From: Chitinivibrionales bacterium | Lineage (GTDB): Bacteria > Fibrobacterota > Chitinivibrionia > Chitinivibrionales > WJKA01 | Direction of reading: 5' to 3' | Assembly: GCA_014729375.1 (NCBI GenBank) | Contig: WJKA01000632.1 | Span: forward strand, 1-7,550 | DNA length: 7,550 bases | Part shown: piece after piece, positions 5,003-7,550 of the stretch | Position numbering within the stretch: the first letter of the stretch is position 1 | Layout: every line of letters begins with the position of its first letter | The notes under the pieces: generated by a model | The model's input: the letters and a program-made list of their open reading frames with translations, nothing else | What the model was told of the DNA's origin: nothing | The model's database searches: none | Position numbers and translations under genes: made by a program

Positions 5003-7540
5003 ATGAAACGATGCAGCGTGATCGCATTTTTGATGATTTTCTCGCTCGCAGGATTAATTGTTGGTCAGGAATCGGTCCAATCGTGGCAGGAGGAGTCCGA
5101 CGGGATTATTCTTTCGCTTTCTTCGGGTAAAAACCTGAAACTCGAGGTTTTCGGGGAGAATATTATTCGGGTGGTGTACACAGCGCAGTCAACGATACCG
5201 CCGGCCCAGGGGCATCTCATTGTCACCGGCCCGTCAACAGGGGGCGGGTGGAATACTGAGGAAACGTCAAATGATGTTTCACTGACAACGGGCGACATAA
5301 CGGCGTCTGTTGATAAAAGCACCGGCGTGGTACGCTTTGCTTCAGGCGGGACAGTCGTTCTGGCCGAGAAAAGCGGAAGTCGCTCCCTTGGAAGCCGGAA
5401 TGCCGAAATTGAGTTCGAATCCCCTTCCGATGAAGGAATATATGGTTTCGGGCAATGGCGCAACGGTAGCATGAACCAGCGGGATGAAGACATTTCCATG
5501 GTGCAGTACCAGACAGAAGAGCCGATTCCGGTGTTTCTTTCAACCCGGGGATATGGGGTTCTGTTGCATACATACAGTAAAATGAATAAAACCGCGCCGC
5601 TGAAATTTTCCATAGACTATACACCGGATCAGGCACTCGATTATTATTTCATGTACGGTCCTTCATTCGACCGCATCGTCGGAGCATACCGGACCCTGAC
5701 CGGTTCTGCACCGCTTTTCGGCAAATATGCCTACGGCTTCTGGCAGTCCAAGAATCGATATCAGGATCAAGCGCGATTGCTCGATGCACTTCGGGAATAC
5801 CGTAGCCGGGAAATACCGGTGGATAATATTGTCTGCGATTTTTATTACTGGACACCGATGATGAGTGCTCCCGATGGTCTGGGATCCTTTGAATTTGATC
5901 CAAGTAATTGGCCCGATCCCGAAGGGATGATCGATACGATTCACGATCTGGGGGCAAAATTCAAAATTTCCATCTGGCCTCATTTCAGCAGGAATTGCGG
6001 GAATCATTACACACAGATGGACAACAATGGGTATATCGTTAACTGCAATCTTCGGGGATGTGTGTATGATCCAATTGATGAAGACGCGGGGGCGTTATAT
6101 TGGTCCTTTTTAAATGACCACTTGTTCAGTAAAGGGGTTGACGCCTGGTGGTGTGACGGGGTTGAACCGGAGTATGGGTGGAGTGGAACAACCGCTGAGG
6201 GACCGGTAGATAAATTTTATAATTCATACCCTCTTTTTCATTCGCGAAATATTTACAATGGTCAACGTACCGTGACTTCCGAAAAACGGGTCTATATGTT
6301 GCTGCGCTCTTCCTTTGCCGGCATGCAACGCTATGCGGGCGCTGTCTGGTCGGGCGATATTCATCCACGGTGGAGTGTTCTGAAAGAGCAGGTTCCCGGG
6401 GGACTTAATTATTGTGTTTCAGGATTACCGTACTGGACTACCGATATAGGAGGATATTTCGATTCCCGTTCATGGCAGACTGCGGGATATCGTGAATTAT
6501 GGACCCGATGGTTCCAGTATGGCACCTTCTGCCCGATTTTCCGGGTACACGGTCAGTTGCCGACCGAACAGTGGATTTTCGGTGATGCCACCATGGCGAT
6601 TACCGCCGAATTCACCAAACTGCGCTATCGGCTGATACCCTATATCTACTCGATGGCATGGATGGTTACCGATAAGGATTACACCATTATGCGTCCGCTG
6701 GTATTCGATTATATGCAGGACAACAACACATACGATATTTCCGATCAATTCATGTTCGGGGATATTATGGTGTGTCCCATTGTGGATTCGGGCGTGGTGG
6801 AACGGAGCGTTTATCTTCCATCCGGCACAAACTGGGTCGATTTCTGGACCGGAGAGACGCAAAGCGGCGGGCGGACCATTACCGCACAGGCGCCGATCGA
6901 GCGGATACCCTTGTATGTCCGTGAAGGCGCGGTTATTCCGATGGGACCGGGCATACAGTGGACAACCGAAAAACCCGCCGATCCAATAGAACTCCGGATT
7001 TATCCGGGAGCCAACGGCAGCGTTACGCTTTACGAAGACGAGTGGGATAATTACAACTACGAAACCGGCAGCTATGCCGAAATTCCGATAACCTGGGATG
7101 AATCATCACAAAAGGTGACAATCGGTTCCCGCTCAGGGACTTTTCCGGGTATGCTGCAGGAAAGGACCTTTAATATCGTGTGGGTCGCACCCGATCACGG
7201 CATTGCCCGTGATACAACTTCCGCGGATGCTACGGTCACCTATACCGGCACGGCGGTATCCATTGACCGCAGCGGACAGACAATTTCGGCTAATACGCAT
7301 CTTGATCGGAGCCGAATATCTCTGAAGTATGCTTTCGGCGAGCGGATGTTGCGCATTGACGGAATCCCCGTAAAGGGAATGCATCTTCGTATCGTCGACC
7401 CGGCCGGTCGCATACGAAAACGGGCGTCACTCGACGGCAGACGTGCCGTCCCACTGGATTTACTGCCGCGGGGCTACTATTTTACAGAACTTTGCAGCGG
7501 AACAACCTGCATAGTGCGAACAAAAATTATTGTGCAGTAG
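5003..7540 (+). CDS. secreted GH31 glycoside hydrolase, alpha-xylosidase-like, with DUF5110 and C-terminal tail
   Basis: An 845-residue exo-acting alpha-glycosidase, probably extracytoplasmic and releasing alpha-linked xylose (or glucose) from oligosaccharides. The signal peptide is residues 1-21 (hydrophobic VIAFLMIFSLAGLIVG). The N-terminal beta-sandwich contains GIYGFGQWRNGSMNQR, VQYQTEEPIPVFLSTRGYG and YFMYGPSFD. In the (beta/alpha)8 barrel the nucleophile is Asp385 in AWWCDGVEPE and the acid/base is Asp452 in VWSGDIHPRW. LRSSFAGMQRYAGA and SGLPYWTTDIGG are the other family blocks. These match the CjXyl31A/BoGH31A-type alpha-xylosidases better than typical alpha-glucosidases, but no PA14 insert is seen in the N-domain. 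DUF5110 is about 661-735, and the tail module about 775-845 (DPAGR, LLPRGYYFTEL, KIIVQ). Cys831 and Cys836 could bridge the last hairpin. Divergent from the AraC gene. Substrate preference is inferred from motifs and not proven. Confidence 0.93.
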   Translation: MKRCSVIAFLMIFSLAGLIVGQESVQSWQEESDGIILSLSSGKNLKLEVFGENIIRVVYTAQSTIPPAQGHLIVTGPSTGGGWNTEETSNDVSLTTGDITASVDKSTGVVRFASGGTVVLAEKSGSRSLGSRNAEIEFESPSDEGIYGFGQWRNGSMNQRDEDISMVQYQTEEPIPVFLSTRGYGVLLHTYSKMNKTAPLKFSIDYTPDQALDYYFMYGPSFDRIVGAYRTLTGSAPLFGKYAYGFWQSKNRYQDQARLLDALREYRSREIPVDNIVCDFYYWTPMMSAPDGLGSFEFDPSNWPDPEGMIDTIHDLGAKFKISIWPHFSRNCGNHYTQMDNNGYIVNCNLRGCVYDPIDEDAGALYWSFLNDHLFSKGVDAWWCDGVEPEYGWSGTTAEGPVDKFYNSYPLFHSRNIYNGQRTVTSEKRVYMLLRSSFAGMQRYAGAVWSGDIHPRWSVLKEQVPGGLNYCVSGLPYWTTDIGGYFDSRSWQTAGYRELWTRWFQYGTFCPIFRVHGQLPTEQWIFGDATMAITAEFTKLRYRLIPYIYSMAWMVTDKDYTIMRPLVFDYMQDNNTYDISDQFMFGDIMVCPIVDSGVVERSVYLPSGTNWVDFWTGETQSGGRTITAQAPIERIPLYVREGAVIPMGPGIQWTTEKPADPIELRIYPGANGSVTLYEDEWDNYNYETGSYAEIPITWDESSQKVTIGSRSGTFPGMLQERTFNIVWVAPDHGIARDTTSADATVTYTGTAVSIDRSGQTISANTHLDRSRISLKYAFGERMLRIDGIPVKGMHLRIVDPAGRIRKRASLDGRRAVPLDLLPRGYYFTELCSGTTCIVRTKIIVQ

Positions 7541-7550
7541 AAAGAAGGAT
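7541..7550 (+). promoter_or_regulatory. Shine-Dalgarno-like sequence of a likely next gene
   Basis: AAGAAGGAT directly follows the GH31 stop codon, with no hairpin between. It suggests a co-transcribed gene starting a few bases beyond the window edge. Confidence 0.4.

Noticed and set aside
1..7550. CRISPR array, tRNA, rRNA, insertion sequence, attachment site or defence system
   Set aside because: No regularly spaced repeats, cloverleaf, transposase, integrase or nuclease motifs were seen.

Overview
The window reads as one stretch of a carbohydrate-degradation locus from a free-living, Gram-negative-like bacterium that exports many enzymes. Three complete genes, and apparently a fourth cut off by the left edge, encode proteins ending in a C-terminal beta-rich module of the 'L-x-G-R ... 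L-P-x-G-x-Y' type, like the sorting or anchoring tails of Fibrobacterota and Bacteroidota-type secretion systems. The gene content and mixed codon use would fit an uncultured Fibrobacterota or Chitinispirillia-like lineage. That taxonomic placement is inference; no marker gene is present.

Layout. Bases 1-185 or 1-279 (+): the 3' end of an upstream secreted protein whose tail module appears frameshifted or eroded. 276-2762 (+): an 828-residue secreted right-handed beta-helix protein, probably a glycosidase, followed by an F5/8 type C (CBM32-like) sugar-binding domain and the tail. 2763-2964: a convergent intergenic region with several hairpins, including a clear intrinsic terminator for the gene on the other strand. 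2965-3831 (-): a 288-residue secreted cysteine-rich protein of unknown function with the same tail. 3832-4104: the leader and promoter region of that gene, with an 11-bp inverted repeat and a duplicated 9-mer. 4105-4872 (-): an AraC-family regulator. 4873-5002: a 130-bp divergent control region with promoter-like elements and inverted repeats. 5003-7540 (+): a secreted family 31 glycoside hydrolase, closest in its motifs to alpha-xylosidases, with DUF5110 and the tail. The last 10 bases carry a Shine-Dalgarno-like sequence, suggesting that another gene follows at once.

Working model (inference): the AraC protein senses a sugar through its N-terminal cupin-like domain and controls the divergent GH31 gene, and possibly the cysteine-rich protein gene. 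The GH31 enzyme and the beta-helix/F5-8C protein act outside the cytoplasm on plant cell wall side chains such as xyloglucan or other hemicellulose/pectin decorations. The tail modules would export these proteins and keep them on the cell surface. No CRISPR array, tRNA, rRNA, insertion sequence or phage gene was seen.
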